This document shows positions 8,598 to 21,716 of a DNA stretch of 64,000 nt, in pieces. The first letter of the stretch is position 1. The number at the start of each line of letters is the position of its first letter. The translations under genes and the position numbers were made by a program. The DNA is from Novosphingobium acidiphilum DSM 19966 (lineage in GTDB: Bacteria > Pseudomonadota > Alphaproteobacteria > Sphingomonadales > Sphingomonadaceae), in contig NZ_AUBA01000007.1 in NCBI RefSeq assembly GCF_000429005.1, forward strand, positions 143,436 to 207,435. The letters are read 5' to 3'. The notes beneath the pieces were generated by a model. That model was not told the origin of the DNA, searched no databases, and saw only the letters and a program-made list of their open reading frames with translations.

Positions 8598-9608
8598 TTA
8601 TGCGCCGAACACCCGCGAAATTTCGTAAAACAGCGCACCCACCACCGCGGCCGCGGGAATTGTCACGACCCAGGCCACGGCCACGCGCTGTGCCACGCCC
8701 CAGCGCACGGCCGATGACCGCCGCGCCGCGCCGACACCGACGATGCAGCCGGTGATGGTGTGCGTAGTCGACACCGGAATGCCCAGCGAACTGGCCGCAA
8801 ACAGCATGACCGAGCCCCCGGCCGACGCGCAGAACCCCTGGTGCTGGCTAAGCTTGGTAATGCGGCTGCCCATCGTTTCGATGATTTTCCACCCGCCCGA
8901 CAAAGTGCCCAGCCCCATCGCGGCATAACACCCCAGCACCACCCAGGTCGGCACGTGAAACCCGCCACCGAGATAGCCTTGGGAATACAGCAGGACGGTG
9001 ATGATCCCCATCGTCTTTTGCGCGTCGTTGGCGCCATGGCCCAGCGAATAGGCCGCCGCCGAAACCAGGTGCAGCCGTTTGAGCAGCCCTTCGGCGGTGC
9101 GCGCGGTCATCAGCACCAGCAGCCAGGCGGTGACCAGGAAAAACAGCATCGACACCGCCAGCCCGATCAGCGGCGACAGCACGATCGCCACCGTGGTTGC
9201 GGTCAGCCCACCCCACACGATCGCGCCGGGGCCGGCATGCATCATGCCTGCGCCCAGCAATCCGCCGACCAGCGCGTGGCTCGATGACGAGGGAATGCCG
9301 CGCCACCACGTGATCACGTTCCACGCCATCGCCCCGACCAGCGCGCCGAACACGACGCCGGGCGTCACCACATCCTTGTTGATGATACCCTTGCCGACGG
9401 TTTCGGCCACTTTCAGGCCGAACACGAAATAGGCGGCAAAGTTGAACACCGCGGCAAACAGCACCGCCTGCACCGGCGTCAGCAGCCGGGTCGAGACGAC
9501 CGTGGCGATCGAATTGGCCGCATCGTGCATGCCGTTGAGAAAATCGAAGGCTAACGCCATGACCACCAGCGCGATGATCAATGGCAGTGCAAGACCGATG
9601 TGTTGCAT
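8598..9608 (-). CDS. pit: Inorganic phosphate transporter, Pit family
   Basis: Pit proteins are ion-coupled low-affinity phosphate (metal-phosphate) importers of the inner membrane. The two inverted signature repeats are visible: FDFLNGMHDAANSIATVVST near the N-terminus and SLGHGANDAQKTMG in the second half, together with GIPSSSSHALVGG and GIPVSTTHTITG. The 336-aa, roughly ten-helix protein lacks the large cytoplasmic loop of E. coli PitA. It starts 10 bases after the DUF47 accessory gene, consistent with one transcript. Confidence 0.95.
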   Translation of the reverse strand: MQHIGLALPLIIALVVMALAFDFLNGMHDAANSIATVVSTRLLTPVQAVLFAAVFNFAAYFVFGLKVAETVGKGIINKDVVTPGVVFGALVGAMAWNVITWWRGIPSSSSHALVGGLLGAGMMHAGPGAIVWGGLTATTVAIVLSPLIGLAVSMLFFLVTAWLLVLMTARTAEGLLKRLHLVSAAAYSLGHGANDAQKTMGIITVLLYSQGYLGGGFHVPTWVVLGCYAAMGLGTLSGGWKIIETMGSRITKLSQHQGFCASAGGSVMLFAASSLGIPVSTTHTITGCIVGVGAARRSSAVRWGVAQRVAVAWVVTIPAAAVVGALFYEISRVFGA

Positions 9609-9618
9609 GACCGGCGCC

Positions 9619-10860
9619 TCAGGCGTGATCGATCACGAGATTGTCGATCTCGTTGGCAACATCCTCGCACTTGTCGACCACGCGTTCGAGGTGGCTGTAG
9701 ATTTCGCGGCACACGAAAAAACGCATCGGCGCCACTTCGCCCAGCGTGCGATAGGCGCGCGCCAGGCCGGCGTCGTGAATTTCATCGGCACGCCCTTCCA
9801 GCCGGATCAACCGCTCGGTCAGTTCGTGCAGCCGCGGGGCATTGGCGTGGATCGCGCGCAACAGCGGCAGCGCCTCGGCAATCAGGCGCGTTGCTTCGAC
9901 GATGATCGCGGCCATGTCCTGCATTTCGGGCTCGAAGGTGCCGACATCATAGATCGCAGCCACGCTGGCGACTTGCTGCATCTGGTCGATGGCATCGTCC
10001 ATCACTCCGATCAGCGACGTGATGGCGCCGCGATCAAACGGGGTCAGGAACGTTTTGCGCACGCTGATCAGCACTTCGCGGGTGATCGCATCGGCATCGT
10101 GCTCGCGTTCGGAAATTTCGCGCACGTGCTGTGCCATCGCGTCGCCGCCCTGCAACATGCGCACAAGCGCGTTGCTGCCCGCGACCAGCGTTTCGCCATG
10201 CGCTTCGAACAAGGCAAAGAAATTGCCCTGCCGCGGCAGGAGCGTCTGAAACCAGTGAAACATTCCAAATTTCTCCTTCGCCCCGCCCAATCGGGCAAAC
10301 AGCGGCGCGGTCTGGGTCAGCGCGCGCACTTCGGACGCACTAAAATTGCGGATCAGGGTACCAAGATCGGGTTCGTCAACCAGGCCGGCCGCTTCGGCCA
10401 GCGAAAACCATTGCCGGGTGCGCTGACCGTCTTCGGCCCATTCGGCCAATTCGTCGGTCACCGCCAGCGGATAGACCTGCACCTCGGCACGGATCGCTGC
10501 ACCCGAACGCAGCGTCTTGCGATAGAAATAGCTGCCGAGCGGGCTGGGACAGATCGCGCCTGCCACGCCCGCCTCTTCCAGCGCTTCGCGCGCGGCGGCC
10601 ATATGCGGCGCCTCGCGCTTGCCCACATTGCCCTTGGGCACGACCCAGCGACCGGTGCCGCGCGACGTAACGAGCAAAACCTCGGTCGGGGCGGACAGAC
10701 CGTCACCCCGGGTGCGGTATGGCAAGGCGGCAATCTGATCGACGGCGGATTCTCCCGAACAAGGCTGTCCGGCCGCTAGATGACAAAACCGTGACAAGTC
10801 AAGCAAACGGCCGCCGCTGGCGGCCGCAGCCCCCGGCACGTGTTGAAAAAGGCGGCGCAA
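9619..10860 (-). CDS. Nudix hydrolase domain joined in frame to DUF47 (PhoU-like) Pit accessory domain
   Basis: One open frame carries two proteins usually encoded separately. Residues about 43-190 are a Nudix domain with the full box (G at 78, E at 84, then REALEEAGV) and the flanks VVPKGN and LGSYFYRK typical of diphosphoinositol-polyphosphate-type Nudix enzymes. The last 214 residues, from MFHWFQTLLP, are DUF47, the PhoU-like helical partner of Pit transporters. There is no stop between them. The internal ATG at 10263 has a strong GAAGGAG about 8 bases upstream, so a separate DUF47 product is likely as well. The start of the Nudix part is unclear: the maximal frame begins at a TTG (10860), but a terminator (10803-10826) and a Pho box (10780-10797) lie inside it, so translation probably starts near residue 40-46, where there is no ATG or GTG, only TTG at 10725 or ATT at 10734. 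Confidence 0.82.
   Translation of the reverse strand: MRRLFQHVPGAAAASGGRLLDLSRFCHLAAGQPCSGESAVDQIAALPYRTRGDGLSAPTEVLLVTSRGTGRWVVPKGNVGKREAPHMAAAREALEEAGVAGAICPSPLGSYFYRKTLRSGAAIRAEVQVYPLAVTDELAEWAEDGQRTRQWFSLAEAAGLVDEPDLGTLIRNFSASEVRALTQTAPLFARLGGAKEKFGMFHWFQTLLPRQGNFFALFEAHGETLVAGSNALVRMLQGGDAMAQHVREISEREHDADAITREVLISVRKTFLTPFDRGAITSLIGVMDDAIDQMQQVASVAAIYDVGTFEPEMQDMAAIIVEATRLIAEALPLLRAIHANAPRLHELTERLIRLEGRADEIHDAGLARAYRTLGEVAPMRFFVCREIYSHLERVVDKCEDVANEIDNLVIDHA
10780..10797 (-). promoter_or_regulatory. Pho box upstream of the Nudix-DUF47-pit operon
   Basis: On the minus strand the sequence is TTGTCAC-GGTT-TTGTCAT: two 7-bp direct repeats separated by 4 bases, the exact geometry of a PhoB-binding Pho box (CTGTCAT-N4-CTGTCAT), with one or two mismatches per repeat. 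It lies between the gltD terminator and the phosphate-transport genes, which strongly supports phosphate control. Confidence 0.7.
10803..10826 (-). terminator. Terminator after gltD
   Basis: CGGCCGCC (10808-10815) pairs with GGCGGCCG (10819-10826) around a 3-base loop; read on the minus strand it is followed by TTTGCTTG. It lies 48 bases past the gltD stop. Confidence 0.6.
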
Positions 10861-10873
10861 GGCCCCCCTGGTG

Positions 10874-12307
10874 TCATCGCGGCAGGTCGGACACGCCCAT
10901 CAGCGCTTCGTCCACCGCGCGCGCGCACTGGCGGCCTTCGCGGATCGCCCAGACCACCAGGCTTTGCCCGCGACGCATGTCGCCACACGCAAACACGCCG
11001 TCGGCGCTGGTGCGATAATCGGCCACGGTGGCGCGCACATTGCCACGCGGGTCCAGTTCCACACCGGCCTGTTCGATCAGCCCCTGCTTGCGCGGACCGA
11101 CAAAACCCATCGCCAGCAGGATCAGATCGGCCTTCAGCGTGAATTCGCTGCCGGGCACTTCCTGCATTTTCCCGCCAACCCATTCGACGCGCACGCATTC
11201 AAGGCCGGTGACATCGTTTTCACCGGTGACGCGCTTGGTCAGCACGGCGAATTCGCGCGCCACCCCTTCTTCGTGGCTGCTCGACGTGCGCAGCTTCATC
11301 GGCCAATCGGGCCAGGTCAGCGCCTTGTCCTCTTTTTCGGGCGGACGCGGCATGATTTCCAGTTGCGTTACCGACAGCGCGCCCTGCCGGTTCGACGTGC
11401 CGACGCAGTCCGATCCGGTGTCGCCGCCGCCGATCACCACCACATGCTTGCCCGTGGCGGTCAGCGATCCGCGCGGCGCGGCGCGGATTTCGTCATCGCC
11501 GGCGTTGCGCTTGTTCTGCTGGGTCAGGAACTCCATCGCATAGCGCACGCCGGGCAGTTCGAACCCGGGGATCAGCAGCGGGCGCGGATCTTCGGATCCG
11601 CCCGCAAGCACCACCACGTCGAAATTTTCGCGCAACGACGCCATCGACACCGTCACGCCGACTTCGACCGAGGTGCGGAATTCGACGCCTTCGGCCATCA
11701 TTTGCACCAGCCGCCGGTTGATCAGCGCCTTTTCCATCTTGAAGTCGGGGATGCCATAGCGCAGCAGCCCGCCCATCCGGTCGGACTTTTCAAACACCGT
11801 CACCGAATGCCCGACGCGCGCCAATTGCTGCGCACAGGCCATGCCCGCCGGGCCGGACCCGACGATGGCAACCGACTTGCCGGTCTTTCTGGCCGGCACC
11901 TGGGGTTCGATCCAGCCTTCGCGCCAGCCCTTGTCGACAATCGCGCATTCGATCGATTTGATCGTGACAGGTTGATCGACAATGTTCAGCGTGCACGCCG
12001 CCTCGCACGGGGCGGGGCAGATGCGGCCGGTGAATTCGGGAAAATTGTTGGTCGAATGCAGGTTGTCGAGCGCGCCGCGCCAATCGGCCTCATACACCAG
12101 GTGATTCCAGTCGGGGATCTGGTTGTTCACCGGGCAGCCGTTATGACAGAACGGGATGCCGCAGTTCATGCACCGCGAGGCCTGTCCTTTCAACGTGGCG
12201 TCGTCGTGCGGCACGATGAATTCGCGATAGTGCTTCAGCCGCTCGGCGGGGGCGTCATAGCCCCGTTCCTTGCGCTCGTGTTCGAGAAATCCGGTCGCCT
12301 TACCCAT
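10874..12307 (-). CDS. gltD: Glutamate synthase (NADPH) small subunit
   Basis: GltD takes electrons from NADPH and passes them to GltB for reductive synthesis of glutamate from glutamine and 2-oxoglutarate. The N-terminal cysteine-rich segment CMNCGIPFCHNGCP binds iron-sulfur clusters; an FAD-binding GSGPAGMACAQQL follows at about residue 150, an NADPH-binding GGGDTGSDC at about 285, and a C-terminal GVFACGDMRRGQSLVVWAI closes the FAD site. At 477 aa it is full length. It starts 13 bases after gltB on the same strand. Confidence 0.96.
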   Translation of the reverse strand: MGKATGFLEHERKERGYDAPAERLKHYREFIVPHDDATLKGQASRCMNCGIPFCHNGCPVNNQIPDWNHLVYEADWRGALDNLHSTNNFPEFTGRICPAPCEAACTLNIVDQPVTIKSIECAIVDKGWREGWIEPQVPARKTGKSVAIVGSGPAGMACAQQLARVGHSVTVFEKSDRMGGLLRYGIPDFKMEKALINRRLVQMMAEGVEFRTSVEVGVTVSMASLRENFDVVVLAGGSEDPRPLLIPGFELPGVRYAMEFLTQQNKRNAGDDEIRAAPRGSLTATGKHVVVIGGGDTGSDCVGTSNRQGALSVTQLEIMPRPPEKEDKALTWPDWPMKLRTSSSHEEGVAREFAVLTKRVTGENDVTGLECVRVEWVGGKMQEVPGSEFTLKADLILLAMGFVGPRKQGLIEQAGVELDPRGNVRATVADYRTSADGVFACGDMRRGQSLVVWAIREGRQCARAVDEALMGVSDLPR

Positions 12308-12320
12308 GGGTCATCAATCC

Positions 12321-16961
<4,641 letters not shown>

Positions 16962-17143
16962 CTTTCCAATATTCCTGCAACCAGAGTCGGCAATGCTCGC
17001 GCGAATCACCCTGCCCAAAAGGCAATGAAAGTTGCGCGAAAGCCCCCATGGCTGTATGAATCTTATTTTGCAATGGCATCCGCGCCCGGTTCACCTTGGG
17101 GGCAGGCCGCTTGCACAGCGCTTCGTGCGAAGGTCGACGCGCT

Positions 17144-18679
17144 TCAGCGCTGGGCGCTCATCCTGCGCAAGGTGGCCAGCGCCTCGCGCAGTGCGCGATC
17201 GCCCTCTTCGGAGACCGGCAGAGTGCGCCCGGCCCCGCTCTCGCCCGTCAACCGCGAGGGAAATTGCACCACCGGATCGGTCGTGATCGCAAGCGGGGCG
17301 TGGCCCTCGTCGGGCAGGTGATCGGCCAGCGGGACAAGATCCGATGGCATCAGTTCGGGCCGGCGCATCGTCATCCGGGCCAGCGACGAATACCGTTCTT
17401 CGGCAACGGCATCGTCTGTCCCGTCATCCAGGTCTTCGACCACCCCGGCGGTCAGACCGTGCGCCTCGATCGGGGCATGATCGTGCGCGATCCCGCCCAG
17501 AAAGCGCGGCGGCACAGTCGCGTCATGGTCCTCGTCCGACCAATCGTCGATGGCCGAAAGCGGATCATGCAGGATCGGCGACGGCGCGGCATCATGCTGA
17601 GCCTCAGCCGATGGCGCGGTGTCGTGCGTGGCGAAGGCGTGCGATTTCGGCGGTTTGGCGCGCAGCAACGGCCCATCGGGGTCCATCGTCAGCGGATCGA
17701 ACCGATGCAGCGGCTGGCGCGGATCAACCGCCTCGGCAGGCGCTGCCACCGATGGCGCCGCGGCGCGGCGCGCCTGGCGCGTGGCAATCGCCAGCGCAAG
17801 GCGTTCGATCAATTGCACCAGACCAAGGCTGTCGAGCGGCGCTTCGTGCAGCGGCACATGCGGTGCTGCGGCGGCGATGCTGGCCAGGGGCGGAACATGC
17901 GCAACCGGTGCAGGTGCTGCGGGCTCGGCCGGTTCTGCCGCCTCGTGCCCGGGCGCTTCGGGCTCCGGCTCTGCCGCGATGGCGGGCACGATCACCGGTT
18001 CGGCGGGCGAAATGACGATGGGTGCATCGCCGCGGCTGGCGGAACTGTAGGCGGCGGCCAGAAAGGGCGGCAGGCCCGATTCGTCGGGTTCGTCGCCGGC
18101 GTTGTATTCGGGTGCAGCGGGTTCGGGTGCCACAGGCACGATAACCGGCGCAGGATCGCCCACCGCCGTCGGATAAGGCAGCACATCCTCGGTCACCACC
18201 AGCGGCCGGCGCGGCGGCGCATCGGGATGGGCATCGCGGCTGCGCACACGCGGCGCGCCCGGCAATGCGGCGGCGGGTTCTGCCACCGGTTCGGCAACCG
18301 CCGCGTCACGCGGCCGACGCAATTGCGCACCGCCGGCGCGGGCTTGGCCGATCATGCCCAGCACCAGGCCAAATGCGCCGCCAAGCATGGCAAACAGCAG
18401 ACCCAGCATCAGGCGCGCGGTCATGCCCAGCGGCGGCGCAGCCGCGGGCAGGATTGCAGGCAGGTGGAGATGGCGCACCAGACCGGCCAGCGCATCGGCG
18501 CCAGCGGCCAGACAGCCCAGACCGAACAGAGCAGCAAACCATAGCGCGCACAGCACGGGAAACAGCCGATGGGTCATGACCCCGGGCTGACCAGCCGCGG
18601 AACGGCGCATGGGCTTTGCCGGGAACGACGGCGTGGTCTGTTCGGACCGTGGGCGGGCTGGTTTGATCACGACGCTCAT
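17144..18679 (-). CDS. Hypothetical membrane-anchored Ala/Pro-rich protein
   Basis: I do not recognise a named family. The 511-aa product (ATG at 18679 with AAGGAC upstream) has a basic cytoplasmic N-terminus, two hydrophobic helices at about residues 37-62 and 88-112, and a long acidic, Ala/Pro-rich, probably disordered region. Ordered-looking islands are LGLVQLIERLALAIATRQAR (about 295-315), HDPLSAIDDWSDEDHD and the C-terminal EERYSSLARM plus ALREALATLRRMSAQR. Two membrane hairpins with a long soluble tail suggest a scaffold or localisation factor, but that is speculation. It lies between gltB and an exosortase-linked glycosyltransferase. Confidence 0.75.
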   Translation of the reverse strand: MSVVIKPARPRSEQTTPSFPAKPMRRSAAGQPGVMTHRLFPVLCALWFAALFGLGCLAAGADALAGLVRHLHLPAILPAAAPPLGMTARLMLGLLFAMLGGAFGLVLGMIGQARAGGAQLRRPRDAAVAEPVAEPAAALPGAPRVRSRDAHPDAPPRRPLVVTEDVLPYPTAVGDPAPVIVPVAPEPAAPEYNAGDEPDESGLPPFLAAAYSSASRGDAPIVISPAEPVIVPAIAAEPEPEAPGHEAAEPAEPAAPAPVAHVPPLASIAAAAPHVPLHEAPLDSLGLVQLIERLALAIATRQARRAAAPSVAAPAEAVDPRQPLHRFDPLTMDPDGPLLRAKPPKSHAFATHDTAPSAEAQHDAAPSPILHDPLSAIDDWSDEDHDATVPPRFLGGIAHDHAPIEAHGLTAGVVEDLDDGTDDAVAEERYSSLARMTMRRPELMPSDLVPLADHLPDEGHAPLAITTDPVVQFPSRLTGESGAGRTLPVSEEGDRALREALATLRRMSAQR

Positions 18680-18722
18680 TATGTCCTTGCGAGTGGCCCT
18701 TGGACTGCGGCTGGACGGGGGG

Positions 18723-19961
18723 TCAGGCAGCAATCCGGGCAGAATCACCCATCATGGCTAGCACGGTTTGGTAAACGGGAAGATAACGCCTGACGTTGCG
18801 ACCCCAGTCATGATCGGTTTCGACAAACCGGCGCGCGATCGCGCGGCGTTCGTCCCAGCTGGCGCGGTCGGCCAGCAGCCCTGCCACAGCATCGGCCAGC
18901 CGTGCCGGATCATCGGGCGCAAACAAGGTGCCGGTCACGCCATCGGCGATCAGTTCGCGATGCCCGCCGACACTGCTGGCCGCAACCAGTTTGCCCTGGG
19001 CCATGGCCTCCAGCGGCTTGAGCGGGGTGACGAGATCGGTCAGCCGCATTGCCTTGCGCGGATAGCACACCACATCCACCAGCGCGTAATAGCGTTCCAC
19101 GTCGTGATGCGGCACGCGCCCGACAAAATGGATGGCATCGGCCGCGCCCGAGGCCTGCGCCGCGGCGCGCAACGCGGTTTCGGCGGGGCCGCCTCCGACC
19201 AGCAGCAGGCGGGCGTCGCGGTGGCGCGCGACAATCGCGGGCATCGCAGCGATCAGGTCATCCAGCCCTTCATAGGGGTAGAAACTGCCCAGAAACCCGA
19301 TCACCGGCCCCTGGCCCAGCCCCAGCCGTGCGGCCAGCGCCGGATCGCGCGCCAGCGGCGTACCGAACAGCCCCAGATCGACCCCGTTGGGCATGATCGT
19401 GATCCGCTGCGCAGCAACCCCGCGCGCGATCAGATCATCCTTCAGCCCCTGGCAGATCGTGACCACTGCATGGGCGCCGGCCACGACGCGGTTTTCCAGC
19501 TGCCGCGTCAACCAATAGCGCCACGAGCTTGCGCTGCCGGTGCCATTGCCCACGGCCGCATCTTCCCAGAACGCGCGGATTTCATAGACCAGCGGCACGC
19601 CCAGCTGCCGGCTGGCGCGCAAGGCGGCCATGCCGCACAGCGCGGGACTGTGCGCATGGATCACGTCGGGGCGCCAGGTCCGGGCCAGTGCGACGATCCG
19701 GTCGGCCAGTGCACCGACTTCGCGCCATTCGCGCAGACCGGCCACGCCTTCGGCCCGGCCCGGTGTGCGCCAGAACTGCAGGCCATCGATCACCTCGGGC
19801 TCGCAGTTCCCGGCGGCCGGCTCTGCGCTGTGACGCTGGCCGGTCACCGCGCGCACGTCCAGCCCCAGCGCGATCTGTGCCGCAAGGATGGCGCGCGTGC
19901 GGAAGGTATAGCCGCTTTGCAGCGGCAGGCTGTGATCGAGCACGTGCAGGATACGGGTCAT
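18723..19961 (-). CDS. Glycosyltransferase family 4-type, exosortase A system-associated
   Basis: This is a GT-B fold glycosyltransferase, presumably adding sugars in exopolysaccharide synthesis. The N-terminus MTRILHVLDHSLPLQSGYTFRT, the internal MPNGVD and GFLGSFYPYEGLDDLI, and the C-terminal EAMAQGKLVAASSVGGHRELI are typical of group 1 transferases; the N-terminal pattern matches the exosortase-A-associated subgroup. The ATG at 19961 has AGGGG upstream. It is divergent from the O-glycosylation ligase of the same system, 108 bases from the small ORF, but no exosortase gene is in the window. Confidence 0.85.
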   Translation of the reverse strand: MTRILHVLDHSLPLQSGYTFRTRAILAAQIALGLDVRAVTGQRHSAEPAAGNCEPEVIDGLQFWRTPGRAEGVAGLREWREVGALADRIVALARTWRPDVIHAHSPALCGMAALRASRQLGVPLVYEIRAFWEDAAVGNGTGSASSWRYWLTRQLENRVVAGAHAVVTICQGLKDDLIARGVAAQRITIMPNGVDLGLFGTPLARDPALAARLGLGQGPVIGFLGSFYPYEGLDDLIAAMPAIVARHRDARLLLVGGGPAETALRAAAQASGAADAIHFVGRVPHHDVERYYALVDVVCYPRKAMRLTDLVTPLKPLEAMAQGKLVAASSVGGHRELIADGVTGTLFAPDDPARLADAVAGLLADRASWDERRAIARRFVETDHDWGRNVRRYLPVYQTVLAMMGDSARIAA

Positions 19962-20068
19962 GCCCCTGCCATGCCACAGCAAGGCTTAACGCCGTATCAA
20001 CCGAAGGTGGTCCATGGCTGACCGCGGCGCGCGAACCCGGTGCTTTTGTCAGGTAACCTGCAACAACC

Positions 20069-20203
20069 ATGATCGACCTGCTTGCCCTTGCCGTTCCGCA
20101 TTTCGTCATGGCGCTTGCCGTGTGGCGGCTGGTGCGTCGTCAGGATCTGGATGACGATCCCGCGCTGCCCCGCAACGCAGCCGATCCGCGCAGGGTGCCA
20201 TGA
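20069..20203 (+). CDS. Small hypothetical protein translationally coupled to the ligase
   Basis: A 44-codon ORF starting MIDLLALAVPHFVMALAVW, with one hydrophobic segment (about residues 2-20), a basic turn WRLVRRQ and an acidic/Pro tail. Its TGA overlaps the ATG of the ligase (ATGA), the arrangement expected for translational coupling. A CAGGT-A-ACCTG palindrome lies at 20050-20060 upstream. It is probably a membrane micropeptide; no function is known to me. Confidence is moderate because the ORF is short. Confidence 0.55.
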   Translation: MIDLLALAVPHFVMALAVWRLVRRQDLDDDPALPRNAADPRRVP

Positions 20204-21633
20204 CCAATCTGGCGCTTACCGCGTTTGTGCTGGCATTCTTCATAGCCGGAATGTCGCGGCCGTTCCTGCTGGTGCTGGCCTATGCCTACATCGATATTGT
20301 CAGCCCCCAGAAGATCGGCTGGGGGCCGCTGGGATCGTTGTCGATTTCGTTGGTCGCGTTTGTGCTGGCGGTGGTGATGTGGGCCGCGCGCGAGGACAAG
20401 TCGGGCATGCGGCTGTCGTCGCGCCAGGGGCTGATGCTGGCCCTGCTGGTCTATTGCGGACTGACCACTTTGGGCGCGGATTTCCCGGTTGAAGCGGCGG
20501 CGAAGTGGGATTGGGTGTGGAAAGCGCTGATCTTTGCGATTTTCCTGCCGCTGACTTTGCGCACACGGCTGCGGATCGAAGCGCTGACCCTGATCATGGT
20601 GCTGGGCGTGGCGGTGATCACCATCGATGGCGCGCTCAAAACACTTGCCGGCGGCGGTGGCTATGGCGAACTTAAGCTGCTGGTGAACGACAACACCGGC
20701 CTTTACGAAGGGTCGATCATTTCGACCGTGTCGATCTGCACCATCCCGCTGGCGTTCTGGCTGGCGACGTATGGCACGGTGTTCCGCCCCGGCTGGATGG
20801 TGCGGCTGTTTGCAATCGGCGTCAGTTTTTCGGCGATCCTGATGCCGGTGGGCACGCAGGCACGCACCGGGCTGATCTGCGTGGCGGTGCTGGGACTGTT
20901 GAAATTGCGCAGCACCAGGCGCCGCGCAACCTATCTTGTGCTGATCGGCCTGGGTGCGGCCATCGCGATGCCGTTGTTGCCTGCAAGCTTTACCGAACGG
21001 ATGAGTACGATCCAGGATCACAAGGCCGACCAATCGGCCAGCACGCGCGTGGCGGTGTGGCAATGGACCATCGAATTTGCCAAAACGCACCCGTTCGGCG
21101 GCGGGTTCGACGCGTTCCGGCAGGACACCGTCAGTTATGACAAGGTGATCACCGCAACCGATGGCAACAGCACCGCGGTGCGCACCGAACACGTGCTGGA
21201 ACATGGCCGCGCGTACCATTCCAGCTATTTCGAGATGCTGGGCGAACAGGGCTATCCGGGTCTTGGCCTGTGGCTGCTGCTGCACATTCTGGGCGTGGTG
21301 CAGATGGAACGCATCCGCCGGCGGTACAAGACCGACCCGCCCGACGGGATGGCCTGGATCAGCCCGCTGGCCGATGCACTGCAACAGGCGCAGATCGTCT
21401 ATCTGGTCGGTGGCAGCTTTGTCGGCATCGCGTTTCAGCCGTTCTGTTACATGCTGGTCGGACTGCAATGCGGGCTTGCCGCCTATGTCGGCCGGCTGGA
21501 CGAAGCAGCGATGGAGGCGCAGCGCCAGGCCAGGCTGCTGCGCCGGCCCCCTGCCCCTGCGGCCGCACCCGCGATCGCGGTGCGTCATCCGTCGACCGCG
21601 GGCCCGCTGCTGGGTGACGGCACCCCGCGTTAA
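20200..21633 (+). CDS. Putative O-glycosylation ligase, exosortase A system-associated (Wzy/WaaL-like)
   Basis: A 477-aa polytopic membrane protein with about 10-12 TM helices and a large periplasmic loop, matching the O-antigen ligase/polymerase superfamily. The start MTNLALTAFVLAFFIAGMSRPF, the segment SPQKIGWGPLGSLSISLV and the loop with HPFGGGFDAF and HSSYFEMLGEQGYPGL are characteristic of the exosortase-A-associated ligase group. It would transfer or polymerise lipid-linked glycans at the periplasmic face. The C-terminal 40 residues are Ala/Pro-rich. Coupled to the 44-aa ORF upstream. Confidence 0.87.
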   Translation: MTNLALTAFVLAFFIAGMSRPFLLVLAYAYIDIVSPQKIGWGPLGSLSISLVAFVLAVVMWAAREDKSGMRLSSRQGLMLALLVYCGLTTLGADFPVEAAAKWDWVWKALIFAIFLPLTLRTRLRIEALTLIMVLGVAVITIDGALKTLAGGGGYGELKLLVNDNTGLYEGSIISTVSICTIPLAFWLATYGTVFRPGWMVRLFAIGVSFSAILMPVGTQARTGLICVAVLGLLKLRSTRRRATYLVLIGLGAAIAMPLLPASFTERMSTIQDHKADQSASTRVAVWQWTIEFAKTHPFGGGFDAFRQDTVSYDKVITATDGNSTAVRTEHVLEHGRAYHSSYFEMLGEQGYPGLGLWLLLHILGVVQMERIRRRYKTDPPDGMAWISPLADALQQAQIVYLVGGSFVGIAFQPFCYMLVGLQCGLAAYVGRLDEAAMEAQRQARLLRRPPAPAAAPAIAVRHPSTAGPLLGDGTPR

Positions 21634-21716
21634 ACAGCTGATTAAGAACCGGGTTGCGCCCGCGCAGCCAAGGCGGCATGACGGGCCGATCAACGACACA
21701 CATTGCGGGGACGAGC

